Shown here piece by piece: positions 50,001 to 58,890 of a stretch of 64,000 bases of DNA. The DNA is taken from assembly GCA_030544215.1 (NCBI GenBank), contig JARZZO010000003.1, positions 19,787,879 through 19,851,878 on the forward strand. The letters run 5' to 3'. Made by a program: the position numbers and the translations under genes. The stretch is from Zantedeschia hybrid cultivar. Its lineage: Eukaryota; Streptophyta; Magnoliopsida; Alismatales; Araceae. The stretch's first letter is position 1, and every line of letters starts with the position of its first letter. Below the pieces are notes generated by a model, which was given only the letters and a program-made list of their open reading frames with translations, did no database searches and was not told where the DNA came from.

Positions 50001-53000
50001 TTTTCCTTCTGATTTTTCTGTTTTCTGTTTTTATTTTTTCTCCATTTTAAATAATTTTTAATCGGCCAATTGAGGATCGGCCTGATTCCTGAGGATCAGC
50101 CGATCCGATCTAGATTGGATCAGGATTGCCGGGTCCCAATCCGGGTACCTGACCCAATCCGGAATTCCATGCTTGTCCCTGAAGGAGGTGAAGGGGGCCA
50201 TCTTTGAGCCTACAAGGGAAGCTGGGTCCAGATGGCTTCTCCATGATGTTGTTCCAACACTTATGGGAGATTATGAAGGATGACCTCCTTGCTATTATTC
50301 ATAATTTCTTAGAGGGTATAGCTCACCTCAAGTGTTGAACAAATTTTTCTTTGCTTTTATCCTGAAGAAGGAAGATGTAGAGAGCTTGTAAGGCTTCAAA
50401 TCCATTAGCTTTTTGAATAAGCATACAAGATCATCACAAAAACACTGGCTTCTAGACTGAAAGCTAGCATGGAGAATTTATATAGCTGTAATCAGAGAAC
50501 TTTTAATAAACACTTATAATCTCATGAGAATACTAGCAAACGAGGGAACCTGTGACCAAGCTTGACTTTGAGAAGGCAAATGGTGAGGCCATATGTTATT
50601 GCTTCTTTGAGGTTTCAACTTTCAAGACAGATTGCTTCATTGAGACTGCATTAGGATATATTACTTATGCCCGATTTTTGTTCTAGTTAATGGACTACCT
50701 ACTGAATACTTCCATTGTGGGAGATGCTTGAGACAATGGGATCCTATCTTCCCTCTTCCATTTGTTCTAGTCATATGAGTGTGTTTGCGTCGAGGATTTT
50801 ACCTAACCCTCAGTCGGGACCTGACCTAGACATATCTCTCCTCCTATGTCGGATTATTCGGAAATCCATTTTTTTCCTTGTTTATCTAGAGGAATTAGGG
50901 CCGGCTTTATGTTTTTTTATCGAATTATGAGAGCTTGGGATTAGCCCTCAGGGAATCCGGGACTTCGAATCAAGCGAAGATTCGAGTATATGACCTCTCT
51001 CCACTGACCTCGGTCAGTGTTAATTACGCTGAGCGACTGCTCGGCAACCCTTGATTAACCATCCGTATGATGCCCTTAATCATGCAAAAGCTACTAACAT
51101 AGGAAGCGCATGCATATGCAGATGAAGGTATATTTTAGGTTGACTCCTTAACCTCACCCCGGTTCGAGGACAATTTTTTATGTGATTTGGGATTGACTCC
51201 TGGTTATTAGGATTGGCTCCAAGTTTGGAGGATTAATTCCAAATTATACAGATTGATTCCCAATTTTTAGCCCTGCAAGGACTTTTTTGTAATTTTACAC
51301 CTTGAGGGGTTTTTATGTAATTATGGGCGCCTTATGAAAGCATAACAATTTGTAAGTATATGTGGGGTGGATTTTAAAAGGTTCCACACTTTATGGGGGT
51401 TATAAAATCAATTTTAAAGGTGTGAGGGTTTTTTTGTAATTTTCCCTTGAACTGGGTTATTAAGTTTTAAGATTTGATATTGAGGCTATAATCTGATTTT
51501 TTTTAAGTTTTTTTAGGGTTATATATATGCAAATATTATGCATAGGGGTTTTTTAGTAATTTTTTATTTTTATGTATTATGTTCCTCATGAATGGCTTAT
51601 GTTCTTTCAGATTTTTTCTGATTTCTTACTGTTTTTACTGATTTTATTCATTTTTATGATTTATCTGATTAATTTAATTAATTAATTAATTAATTATTCA
51701 TATGAGGTTATCTAAATTTATTATAATTTTCCACAGATTTTTACCATTTTCTTATGGGTTTTCCTGATTTTTACTGGTTTTTTTTCCTGATTTTTAATTG
51801 ATTTTTCGGATTTTTGCTAATTAATTAATTATTAATTATAAATTATCTTTTGGGTTTGGTTATAATTTTTTATGCAGTTTTCTGAACTCATATTTTATTT
51901 GTTTAGGGGGTGAGGCTAAGAGTTAGGTTGAAGGTGCACTCAAGTTTCATTTAGCTTTAGAAAACTATATACATATACGTATTTTTATTGAAATGTGATA
52001 ATTATAAAATTTAAATGATACACACATGGGCACAGAATTTCTGATATTATTTCAGCAGCATTTCGCCTTATAATAAGACTGATTTACAAAGAAAATTCGG
52101 CAGAGCTTCCCCTTAGGATAGAACCTTAGGAGAAAGCTCTCCGGGGCGAAAGAACTCCCAAATTCGCAGCAAATCCGGATTAAAAAAACCGAATTTGGTC
52201 TTCAACTGGCAGCACTCTCCCTCCCAATTTCACCACAACCTCCCCCTATATGTGGGCAGCTTGTATGCTTATAGGGTGCACTTGTGGTGTGCCTTGTATA
52301 TCCCCCCTTGCATTGGAGTCTTGGGGTCCTATTTATAGGCCCCAAATTGGGCCCGGTGGGGGGGTGCCACCGGATGGGCATACGGTGGGGGGGTGCCACC
52401 GGATTCACTCTCTCTCCTTCATTTTTTTTTTTATTCAAATGAGTGAGAGAAAGGAGTGAGAGAGAGCATTGAGGGGAGAGAGAGGGGGGGGCCCGGTGGT
52501 CACCCCCACCGGTCCCAACCGGTGGGGGGATGGCCACCGGTTGGTCCCCCCACCGGTTGGGAACCGGTGGGGGGTCTCCCCCACCGGTTTGGGAAATCGG
52601 TGGGGGGGTCTCCCCCTCCCCACTCTCCTTTTCTTTTTCCTCTTCCAAGGCCCATCAATGGGGTTTTCAGATTTACTTTTTTTTGGGGTTTGGGTTTTAG
52701 GCCAATGTGAAAGGGGTTTACCCCCATTAACTTCATGCCTTGGCCCCATGTGAAAGGGGTTTGGGATGGGGTTAAGAGGGTTTCCACATGGGATTCTTAA
52801 CCCATGTGAATGGGGTTAAGATCCCTCATTTAAATCCCCTCTCTTTAATTAACTTCCCCCCCCCCCCCCCTTCATTTTGAATTTTTAAAGGAGAAAAGAG
52901 GGAGGGAAAGCCTCCTCTCCCCCCCACCGGTTTCCCTCTTGGAACCGGTGGGGGGTTGCCAACCGGTGGGGGCTCCCCCCACCGGTTCCCTCTCTCTCTC

Positions 53001-56000
53001 CTTCCCCTTCTTAGCCTATTTAAATAAGGGGGATGGGAGAGAGGGGTCCACTTCCCCTTTAGGAAATATCCTCTTTCCCTTTCAGATTTTTTTTCTCCTC
53101 CTGGCCTGCAGATTTGGTCCCCCTTGAGGACTGATTTCTTGGCCCATTTGAGCTCTTCATTGGGCTTTTTTATTGGGCCACCCATTGGACCCGCCTCCCT
53201 TGCTATTGGGCCCTCATTTGAGACTATTTTAGGCAGGTCTGGAGGTCATTTCGGCCCCATTTCGGGACTGGTTTTGGCCTACTCCGGGACAGATTTTGGC
53301 CTGTTAGGGGTGCCCATTGGGCCTCTTTTTGGGCCTCTCCCTCGGGCCATTTATTGGGCCTAACTTTCCCGACATTGGGCCTCCGTTCCGGGACTGATTT
53401 GGATAAGTTCTAAAACTGATTTTTCCTTATTCCGGGACAGATCCCAGCCCACTTTTGGGACTGAACTTGGGCCCATTTGGGGGCTTATTGGGCCTCATCA
53501 TGACCCCACCCATAGGGCTGCTTATGGGGCCCATCTCCCCCACTATTGGGCCTCCATTTCGGGGCCATTTTGGGGAGTTCCAGGACTGATTTTGCCCCAT
53601 TTCGGGACAGATTTTAGTCCACTTTGGGACTGATTTTGACCCTTGTTTTGCAGCGTTCGGGGTCCCATTTATCGCTGCATTTGGGGTCTCCCACCGGGTC
53701 CCATTATCGGGCATTGCGAAGGCGGTTCGGGAGTTGATTTCGGGAGCCGAAGCAAGCAACTTGGGGCTGCCTCAGGCTCCTAAAAGAAAATCTGATTAAG
53801 GCCTTCGTGGCCTAGGTATGTCTTTTACTCCTCTGCCCTCGTAATGCGAGCCCATGGTTTCTTATGGATTTCTAGTATTCACCTACATCGTAGGCGTGCA
53901 TTTTATTTTGCATGACATGGTCCTTCATGAACATATTGTCATGCTTATGCATGTGTATTATCCTACGGGAATTTCACATCGACGCGAGCATGCGTCATAT
54001 ATGCATACTCATACAATGCAAATCTGTATATGAATTTTTTTTTTTTTTTTTTTGGGTTCAACAGAGTGTTGAGCAGGATGTGGAGTAGATGGACAATACT
54101 GGTCTTTTCTTTTCTATGTTTTTAAGTGGATAATACCACACACGGTATTAAATACAAAGAAGGGAATGTACAAGTGCCAAGCCATCAACCCCCCACCAAC
54201 ACCAAGAAGGAGGAGTTACAATGGTCTAAATTACAAAAGGCTAATGTCCACTCCCTTACCCTATCACAAACAAAATTAACAATTCTGTCCAGCACCATTG
54301 ATTCCCTTCTAAATATTTACCTATTGCTCTCACCCCAAAGAGCACACAAGGGGGCATGAAGGATCAGCCACCACACTATGCGGTCACTGTGCACTTACAG
54401 ATGGGGTCTGCATGTTACAATATGCCAACAACGTGATTCTTTTTGGCATAGAGGAAGAGCAGTTGTTTGTGCTGAGACAGATGTTAAGCTTCTTGGAAGA
54501 GATATAGCTGGAGTGAGGATGATTTTGGTAAGAGTTCAATGATAGTGGTTAACATGGAGTGGCTCATGGTGGATGGGGAAGACAGGATCCTGGGTTGTAG
54601 AGTGGGCAAATTTCCTATCACTTATCTTGGCCTTCCCCTCTATAGTTGAGCATGGGTCGCGTATAGAGGCCTTCCCCATAAAGTCAATTGGGCCTTTATC
54701 CATGTTGAAGTTATTGGGCCATCCAACTCAAAACCTTAAGGTAATGAGTGGAGTAGGCCCATCTATTAAGTACTTTTAGATTTTGTCCTTTTTTCTGATA
54801 CAGGACTATTCTAACACGCCCCCTCACGTGTAGGGGTGTTCACTATTTGGTTCAACCCGAAAAACCAAAACAAACCAAACTGAATTTTCGGTTTGGTTCG
54901 GTTTAGAAACTAGTTCAGTTTGGTTTGATTTCTCTACCCCTCAAACCGTATAAACCAAACTGAATCGTTTAAACCGAAATTTTAAATATTAATATTAATA
55001 TTAAATTCTTCTCTTACATGTATTATAATCTGCTGACAATTACGAGGCCTATATCCCCGGAGACGGCCCGACCCACGGCCACTGTGTGGCCCAGTTTGTG
55101 AATACCCAGCAGGCTCACGAAAGTGCATTTATGAGGCCCACCTTGGACGTCCCACTAAGTAATTGGCTTGTATTTATAGCACTGTTTGTCTCCTTAGGTT
55201 CCCATCATTCGCAATGTGGTACCAAAGAAAAGAAGAAGACAAACGGACCCGTATACATTAACCAGGGCGTGAGGAGGTGTTGGGTGGATGAATGCACCTT
55301 ATTTTAGTACAAGATCGGATACTTCAAGAAACAGTAGGCTTGGAAATCTTATAAATACATCAAGCTCTTCTCCTGACCATGTTGCTTGGGTGGTGCCATC
55401 CCTCCTTGTGGTTTGGACCGAACCGAATCGAGGCAAACTGAATTTTTTCAGTTAGGTTTCTTTCATTGATTCGGTCTGGTTCGGTTTATAATTTTTTTCC
55501 CCTAAACCGAACCAAACCGAACCGTGAACACCCCTACTCACGTGCAGGCTGATTTTAGGCTCTGTCACGTGGACCACAAATACAGGGTGCGTGGTCCAGT
55601 TTGTAACCATGGGCTCTGATACCATGTTGAAGTTATTGGGCCATCCAACTCAAAACCTTAAGGTAATGAGTGGAGTAGGCACCATCTATTAAGTACTTTT
55701 AGATTTTGTCCTTTTTCTGATATAGGACTATTCTAACAATCCACAAGCAATGCTTGATAAGTGAGTTGCTTTAAATATAAAAAAGTTGGACTACAGTGTT
55801 AAATGAAATGCTGAGTCCATTTGTAGTTTTCTAGTATTTCACCTAAGAATTTATGTTTCTACAGATTTCTAGGATGGGTCTGAATTTTTTCTCAGCTTCT
55901 TATACCCGTTGGTTTGCTATTTGAGAAAATGATTTTGAATAGAGTAGAAATATTATGTTCTCATTGGCTTTCTATGGGTGATTAGAGGAGCTGAGAATAT

Positions 56001-58890
56001 ATATATATATTAGTGTATGCAAATTATTCAAAAAGAACTTGGACCTATTTTTTTGGGGTTGGGGAGGGGGTGCAGTTTGGGTAGCCAAACTATGTCTGAT
56101 ATCTGGACAAGAATAATCATCTTTTTTTAGAACCTACCCTTTTCACTATCTCAGTCTTATATGCTTCTGGAGACCATCTAAAATGATATTATGCCTCTAT
56201 CCTGCAGGTTGGTGCTGACATTCTCAAGAGGGCTCTAAGTTATCCTACAAAGTTGATAGCTAAAAATGCAGGCGTGAATGGCAGTGTTGTTATTCAGAAG
56301 GTTCACATTTTACTTCCATGGCAATTTATGTATGTTGTCTGTTTAAAACAAAATGACAATATGGTGGAAAACCTTCTGAAGAGAATGCCAATAGATAGGA
56401 AGATCAGTCACTGTTAAAGTTACGTAGTCAGTAAATTTTCTCATCTGTAGTTGGGATAGAACTTGATGCCATGTTCTTTTGTGCTGCCAGATCTTATCTT
56501 CTAGTGACGTTGGGTATGGATACAATGCAGCAAAAGACTGTTACGAGGACTTGATGGATGCAGGAATTTTAGATCCATCAAAGGTAGTTTACTGTGTAGA
56601 GTAGGTGATAATGATTCTTTATTCTATTTTCCATGAAGGTGATAATATGTGTTTTTGATGTATTACTAGCACTACACCATCAAGAGTTTCCTTTTGTGGA
56701 TGCTAGTTGAGCTCCAAAGCTGTGTCATTATATTGTATGCTCAGGCATCCTGCTGTAAGCAAATGTCTGAGACCTATTTACTAGAAAAGCCCTATAAAAT
56801 TTTCTCTTTCTTTCTTTTCTGATTGCGTTTTATGACTTTTATCTTAGAGGAAGAAAATTCACTGTTTTAATCGTGCAAGTGTTTTTCAGAAAATTTCACT
56901 TTTCTGGTTTTTGAATAAGAAAATGTGTCAAACAATATAATAGAACACCCTGTCTTTGACATATGTCCTTCTAGGGTTCAATAACCTTGTACGTGCTTTC
57001 TCTTAGCTGAATAGTGTACCTGAATATATTCCCATGCATGCGTACGTCATTAACAGTTATTGTGCACTGAGACAACTTTTTAAATGGCTGCAATTTTGCC
57101 CTTTTTTCTTGTGCATTTTTTCCAGTCAGATGTCAAACTCAGTGTTTTAGAGTTGCCATTTTCTCTCATGAAATTTTGGCACATTGGAGGTGTAGTCCTC
57201 ATCTGCTTTACACGTCATCCAGACTTGGCCATTACTGTATGCACTGTTGGCTGACTTAGACCCTCACTCATACTGCGCTGAACAAGGGGCCCAGTTCTCA
57301 GAGTTTCTGAATCCTGGTTCTTATGATGTACTCTGCTGGTTCAATCTCCCAGTTCGACAGGATGTCCCTTAACCTGATCCAGATGCTTTTGAATCTCTGC
57401 CCTATGATTTGATCCACACACTTTAATTCAAGGTGAAGGGCTTGCTTTGGCTCATACGAATCAGCTCTTCCAAGTGAAATTTCCACAATTTTAATCTATG
57501 TATGAGACTAAGTGGATGAATTTTGACCTGAAGGCATAGGCTCTTCTTAACTGTTGATTTCGCTTGTGTGTGTAAATCTTCTGCTTGCATTTCTCAGTGC
57601 ATTGAAACATCATTACCTCAAAACCCATCTTCATGTGCTCTCTTTCATTTGCTAGAATCTTTTACTAATAAGAGTGGACCATTTTGGTATCAACATTTAT
57701 GTTCATATAATTTTGAAACCTTTTTTGTCATACGGAATCTTCCATTTTCCCATTTTGCTTTGATGTGTTTTCCAGAGGCCTAGAAATGATGACCTTGTTG
57801 TGTTAGTATGGAATAAGCAAAGCTTACCTGTTCCTGACTAGCATATTACCGTTGGTGTATTATGTTTTAATTTCTGGACAACCTTATAAAGCCAATTTCC
57901 CACATTTTTTTCTTGGTTGGGGTGAGTAGTTTTGTATGGTAGCAGTATTCTGTCTGATAGCATGCCATTAGACTTTCTGATGAGAGAAAAAAAAACAATT
58001 GTGATATATAGGTTAATCTAGGTTTACAAGATGCATTTGCTAATGTGCAAAATCCTGTCTAGCACCAACGTTTTAAACATTGCATACCATTAAATTAGTC
58101 TAGTATCAATGATATTTCATTGTTACATTCACATTCCAGTGATACAGAACTGTTAATTCTTATTTTGCATCTCCCTTAATTGCCTAAACAAGTGTTACTT
58201 TGTTGATGTTAGCACCATTGTTCTGCTTCACATTGCAATGGTTGAAATTACTATGAGCCCTACTTTCATAACTGAAAGCCATCTCTTCAATGGTCACATG
58301 ATCTAATAAGTCATAACTTGCTAAACATGTGAATACCGAGTTTAAAAGCAACATGAGCTGTTTATGTTTGAGAAACATCAAGTTTTCTTTTTCAGATCTC
58401 CATGCGTGATAACCACAATCATTTTTTTTCCATGAAATTCAAAGCAGGTAGTTAGATGCTGTGTGGAGCATGCTGCTTCCGTTGCAAAAACTTTTCTCAC
58501 GTCCGATGTGGTCATTGTTGATATGAAGGAATCAGACCCTATTCCCATGAGAAAGCGAATGCCAACATCTGGCCCCATGCCATCTTTTGGTCCAACACCA
58601 ACTTTCAGTCCTTTTCCATCTCCTAAATCAAGGCCGAAATCCACTCATTTACCAAGCCTTCGCTCAAAGCTTACTCCAGGTGCTCCATTCTTCTTTCTAC
58701 AGCTACTTGCATGTACACTATGTGCAGATTTTGTGAGAAGAAAATTTCATATGTACAGATGCATGTCCTGACACTGCTGAAGACCTGACTACTTACACTT
58801 TCACTCCATCTATATCTTTTGCATTACTTGGAGATGGGGAAGGCTGCGGTATCCTTAATGTTATGTATTTTTTCAGGTGCCATGTTTTAG
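28877..58890 (+). CDS. CPN60B4: Chaperonin 60 subunit beta, chloroplastic; beta-4 type
   Basis: ATP-driven group I chaperonin subunit of the plastid stroma. Fourteen exons (28877-29053, 29157-29282, 30104-30241, 30859-30954, 42329-42571, 42652-42886, 43093-43262, 46756-46833, 46964-47035, 47110-47214, 56208-56300, 56491-56583, 58448-58679, 58877-58890) join in frame to about 623 residues, all with GT-AG introns. Residues 1 to about 41 are a Ser/Pro-rich transit peptide. Nucleotide-site residues of GroEL are kept: GPKG, VNDGET (Asp94), AGDGSTT (Asp129), Asp439 and VVGGG (about 454). After the conserved VVIVDMKE, a tail of about 50 residues rich in Pro, Ser and Arg/Lys replaces the short Gly/Met end of ordinary beta subunits. 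In Arabidopsis such a tail marks Cpn60beta4 (CRR27), needed to fold plastid NdhH. Introns 4 and 10 are swollen by transposons. No disabling change was seen. The beta family is certain; the beta-4 assignment is inferred from the tail and overall wording. Confidence 0.9.
29157..29282 (+). CDS. CPN60B4: Cpn60 beta exon 2
   Basis: 126 bp, residues 60-101: LVGVTLGPKGRNVVLQNKYG, then VNDGETILKE with the ATPase Asp. Acceptor TTCACAG, donor GTAAGT. Confidence 0.93.
29816..29929. mobile_element. Small hairpin MITE in intron 2
   Basis: Arms of about 45 nt: TTTGGTTTGATGTGAAATGC... on the left, and ...TGTCAAACCAAACAGCAC on the right, fold on each other around a short loop (ACACTG/CAGTGT at the inner ends). 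A target duplication is not clear. The flanking intron near 29480-29680 has further worn repeats of similar wording. Confidence 0.55.
30104..30241 (+). CDS. CPN60B4: Cpn60 beta exon 3
   Basis: 138 bp, residues 102-147, with LVRQAGARTNDVAGDGSTT, the phosphate-binding loop of the equatorial domain (Ser in place of the usual first Thr). Donor AAG|GTATGG. Confidence 0.93.
30859..30954 (+). CDS. CPN60B4: Cpn60 beta exon 4
   Basis: 96 bp, residues 148-179: AAGMNPVQVARGIEKTAKAL. Acceptor ACTATAG, donor GTACGT. Intron 4 (30955-42328) carries the 9.3 kb chromovirus; without it the intron would be about 2.1 kb. Confidence 0.93.
32161..33979 (-). repeat. 3' LTR of the chromovirus
   Basis: 1819 bp, GC-rich middle, AT-rich edges. 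The end of the gag-pol frame runs about 110 bp into it. Long open frames on both strands inside it are unrelated to known proteins and follow from its GC content. Confidence 0.95.
33868..39459 (-). pseudogene. Chromovirus gag-pol polyprotein frame with three in-frame stops
   Basis: One frame of 1864 codons from ATG 39459 (MPTRSSAIFHMSAP) to the stop at 33868. Order: Arg/Asp-rich leader, retrotransposon gag (to about 38150), zinc knuckle CYNCQGFGHFKSQC (37843-37884), aspartic protease with VIIDSGSCINAIS (near 37540; DSG in place of the common DTG), reverse transcriptase with YFDDILIYS (near 36310), RNase H (CDASGVGIGG near 35870), integrase HHCC finger (about 35220-35320), integrase core (DRFSKMAHF, then HPQTDGQTEVVNRS), and a chromodomain (HILDEQVV... 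LVHWRGRPSTDDTW, about 34200-34040). Stops stand at 38914-38916 (TAG), 35398-35400 (TAG) and 35131-35133 (TGA, where Trp is usual before QDISMDF). No frameshift was seen. Catalytic motifs are otherwise intact. Confidence 0.93.
33980..33990 (-). other. Polypurine tract of the chromovirus
   Basis: The minus strand reads CCGGGGAGAAT immediately before the LTR start TGGTGAGG, the expected plus-strand priming site. Confidence 0.75.
39632..39644 (-). other. Primer-binding site of the chromovirus
   Basis: The minus strand reads TGGTATCAGAGCC, complementary to initiator-Met tRNA, separated from the 5' LTR by four bases. Confidence 0.92.
39649..41467 (-). repeat. 5' LTR of the chromovirus
   Basis: 1819 bp and the same length as the partner at 32161-33979. 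Differences are single bases without indels. Confidence 0.95.
42329..42571 (+). CDS. CPN60B4: Cpn60 beta exon 5
   Basis: 243 bp, residues 180-260: DVAAVSAGNDYLVGNMISDA through VVEGMQFDRGYLSPYFVTD, the intermediate domain and entry to the apical domain. Acceptor ACCCAG, donor GTTAGT. Confidence 0.95.
42652..42886 (+). CDS. CPN60B4: Cpn60 beta exon 6 (apical domain)
   Basis: 235 bp, residues 261-338 plus one base of Gly339. LLLVDKKITN, EQEALAPIIRNKLKG and KAPAFGERKSHYLDDIAILT are the apical substrate- and co-chaperonin-binding segment. Donor G|GTAGTT. Confidence 0.95.
43093..43262 (+). CDS. CPN60B4: Cpn60 beta exon 7
   Basis: 170 bp, completes the split Gly, residues 339-395: AGKEVLGSAVKVVIRKDSTL and EKRIAQIRGLVE. 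Donor GAG|GTCTGT, the same form as exon 1. Confidence 0.95.
44719..45330. mobile_element. hAT-like MITE with CTAGGCAT repeats, 612 bp, in intron 7
   Basis: Ends CAAGGTTGTCAAGGT and, reverse-complemented, CATAGTTGTCAAGGT. The 8-bp flanks CTGTTCAC (44711-44718) and TTGTTTAC (45331-45338) match 6 of 8. GCCTAGGCA/TGCCTAG words crowd both subterminal parts. Confidence 0.72.
46756..46833 (+). CDS. CPN60B4: Cpn60 beta exon 8
   Basis: 78 bp, residues 396-421: ERFKKKILNERIARLSSGIA. Acceptor GTTTTAG, donor GTAATG. Confidence 0.95.
46964..47035 (+). CDS. CPN60B4: Cpn60 beta exon 9
   Basis: 72 bp, residues 422-445: VGAPTEVELKSKMLRIEDAL and NATK, with Asp439, the equivalent of the GroEL catalytic Asp398. 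Confidence 0.95.
47110..47214 (+). CDS. CPN60B4: Cpn60 beta exon 10
   Basis: 105 bp, residues 446-480: AAIEEGVVVGGGCSLLRLSL, the glycine-rich equatorial nucleotide loop. Intron 10 behind it is 8993 bp of nested elements. Confidence 0.95.
47215..48423. other. Intron 10, proximal part; no gene recognised
   Basis: Contains a run of 12 G near 47766-47778. Long open frames on both strands at 47880-48670 show no family motif. Confidence 0.4.
48424..48588. mobile_element. hAT-like MITE with CCGATACCGG repeats, 165 bp, in intron 10
   Basis: Ends CATGGTTGGCAGTACCGG and, reverse-complemented, CATGGATGGCAGTACCGG, near-perfect inverted repeats. The flanks GTAGCAGG and CCAGTAGG match only 5 of 8, so the duplication is worn or the ends are off by a base. 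The same family as 6820-7030. Confidence 0.7.
49003..50171. mobile_element. Non-autonomous hAT-like element, 1169 bp, carrying a tandem array
   Basis: Left end CATGGAATGCAAAATCGG and reverse-complemented right end CATGGAATTCCGGATTGG. The 8-bp flanks CTTGTCTG (48995-49002) and CTTGTCCC (50172-50179) match 6 of 8. CCGATC words sit just inside both ends, like the CCGATA words of the short MITEs above. There is no transposase frame. The middle is a 152-bp tandem array. Confidence 0.68.
49234..49785. repeat. 152-bp tandem array, about 3.6 copies
   Basis: Units start at 49234, 49386, 49538 and 49690, each with ATTACACAA(A/T)ATC, AATTTAACCTT, TAATTTGTGTAATTAATGTT and CAATTGAGT. The spacing is exactly 152 bp three times; the last unit is cut after about 95 bp. 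Confidence 0.92.
52350..52990. repeat. Inverted and direct ACCGGTGGGGG repeats
   Basis: At least ten copies of CCACCGG/CCGGTGG in both orientations, with G and C runs up to 14. They can pair into several hairpins. They lie in the solo LTR. Confidence 0.8.
53120..53760. repeat. Degenerate tandem repeats GGGAC(T/A)GATTTTGGCCC
   Basis: A loose unit of about 40-55 bp alternating CGGGAC(T/A)GATTTTGGCC with ATTGGGCCTC recurs more than ten times. It is part of the solo LTR. Confidence 0.75.
54703..54816 (-). repeat. 3' terminal repeat of the TRIM
   Basis: 114 bp. Differs from the partner by one substitution and two small length or base changes. Confidence 0.9.
54831..55536. mobile_element. hAT MITE, 706 bp, nested in the TRIM
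   Basis: Terminal inverted repeats TAGGGGTGTTCAC / GTGAACACCCCTA and perfect 8-bp duplications CTCACGTG (54823-54830 and 55537-55544). The subterminal parts are packed with GGTTTGGTTCGGTTT and its complement AAACCGAACCAAACC, typical of plant hAT MITEs. The insertion lies beside the TRIM purine tract. Confidence 0.93.
55611..55624 (-). other. Primer-binding site of the TRIM
   Basis: The minus strand reads TGGTATCAGAGCCC, complementary to initiator-Met tRNA, with no gap to the 5' LTR. Confidence 0.9.
55625..55738 (-). repeat. 5' terminal repeat of the TRIM
   Basis: 114 bp, paired with 54703-54816, followed by the target duplication ATCCA. Confidence 0.9.
56208..56300 (+). CDS. CPN60B4: Cpn60 beta exon 11
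   Basis: 93 bp, residues 481-511: VGADILKRALSYPTKLIAKN and AGVNGSVVIQK. Acceptor CCTGCAG intact despite the 9 kb intron before it; donor AAG|GTTCAC. Confidence 0.95.
56491..56583 (+). CDS. CPN60B4: Cpn60 beta exon 12
   Basis: 93 bp, residues 512-542: GYGYNAAKDCYEDLMDAGIL and DPSK. Acceptor CTGCCAG, donor GTAGTT. Confidence 0.95.
58448..58679 (+). CDS. CPN60B4: Cpn60 beta exon 13 (C-terminal helix and tail)
   Basis: 232 bp, residues 543-619 plus one base. VVRCCVEHAASVAKTFLTSD ends the equatorial domain. After VVIVDMKE comes the extension with alternating Pro, Ser, Phe and basic residues (GPMPSFGPTPTFSPFPSP). The donor CCAG|GTGCTC is inferred. If it is not used, the frame runs about 30 codons further to a stop at 58771. 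Confidence 0.85.
58877..58890 (+). CDS. CPN60B4: Cpn60 beta exon 14 (terminal mini-exon)
   Basis: 14 bp after the T-rich acceptor TTTTTTCAG. Joined to exon 13 it gives Gly-Ala-Met-Phe and TAG. The phase fits, but so short an exon is only an inference. Confidence 0.5.

Larger units (their letters stand above)
50782..54063. mobile_element. Solo LTR, 3282 bp, perfect GAGTG target duplication
   Basis: Begins TGTTTGCGTCGAGG and ends GGGTTCAACA, with GAGTG at 50777-50781 and 54064-54068. The flanks rejoin inside one LINE reading frame, which confirms both ends. It contains two repeat-rich blocks: ACCGGTGGGGG (52350-52990) and GGGACTGATTTTGGCCC (53120-53760). No gag-pol is present. Confidence 0.88.
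50180..54697 (+). pseudogene. L1-type LINE reverse transcriptase remnant, split by a solo LTR
   Basis: Decayed reverse transcriptase segments in order: GKLGPDGFSMMLFQHLW (about 50218-50268), KDDLLAIIHNF, a region like KPISFLNKAYKII (about 50400), DFEKA (about 50565), the finger-palm text RQWDPIFPLPFVLVI (about 50733-50776) that resumes after the inserted LTR as VLSRM (about 54069), LQYANNVILFG (about 54413-54450) where active copies have YADD, and LGCRVGKFPITYLGLPL (about 54594). Many frameshifts and stops. It probably begins further left, before the hAT-like element at 49003. Sense orientation relative to the chaperonin gene. Confidence 0.8.
54703..55738 (-). mobile_element. TRIM element with 114-bp LTRs, interrupted by a hAT MITE
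   Basis: Terminal direct repeats 54703-54816 and 55625-55738 (about 97% alike, TGTTGAAG...TTCTAACA) are flanked by perfect ATCCA duplications (54698-54702 and 55739-55743). The primer-binding site directly adjoins the right repeat and a purine tract adjoins the left one (minus strand GAGGGGGCG), so orientation is minus. Without the inserted MITE the interior is only about 95 bp, so it encodes nothing and needs enzymes from other elements, as TRIMs do. Confidence 0.92.

Noticed and set aside
52202..53185. Overlapping Pro/Gly-rich frames of 95-148 codons on both strands
   Set aside because: Produced by the ACCGGTGGGGG repeats of the solo LTR.
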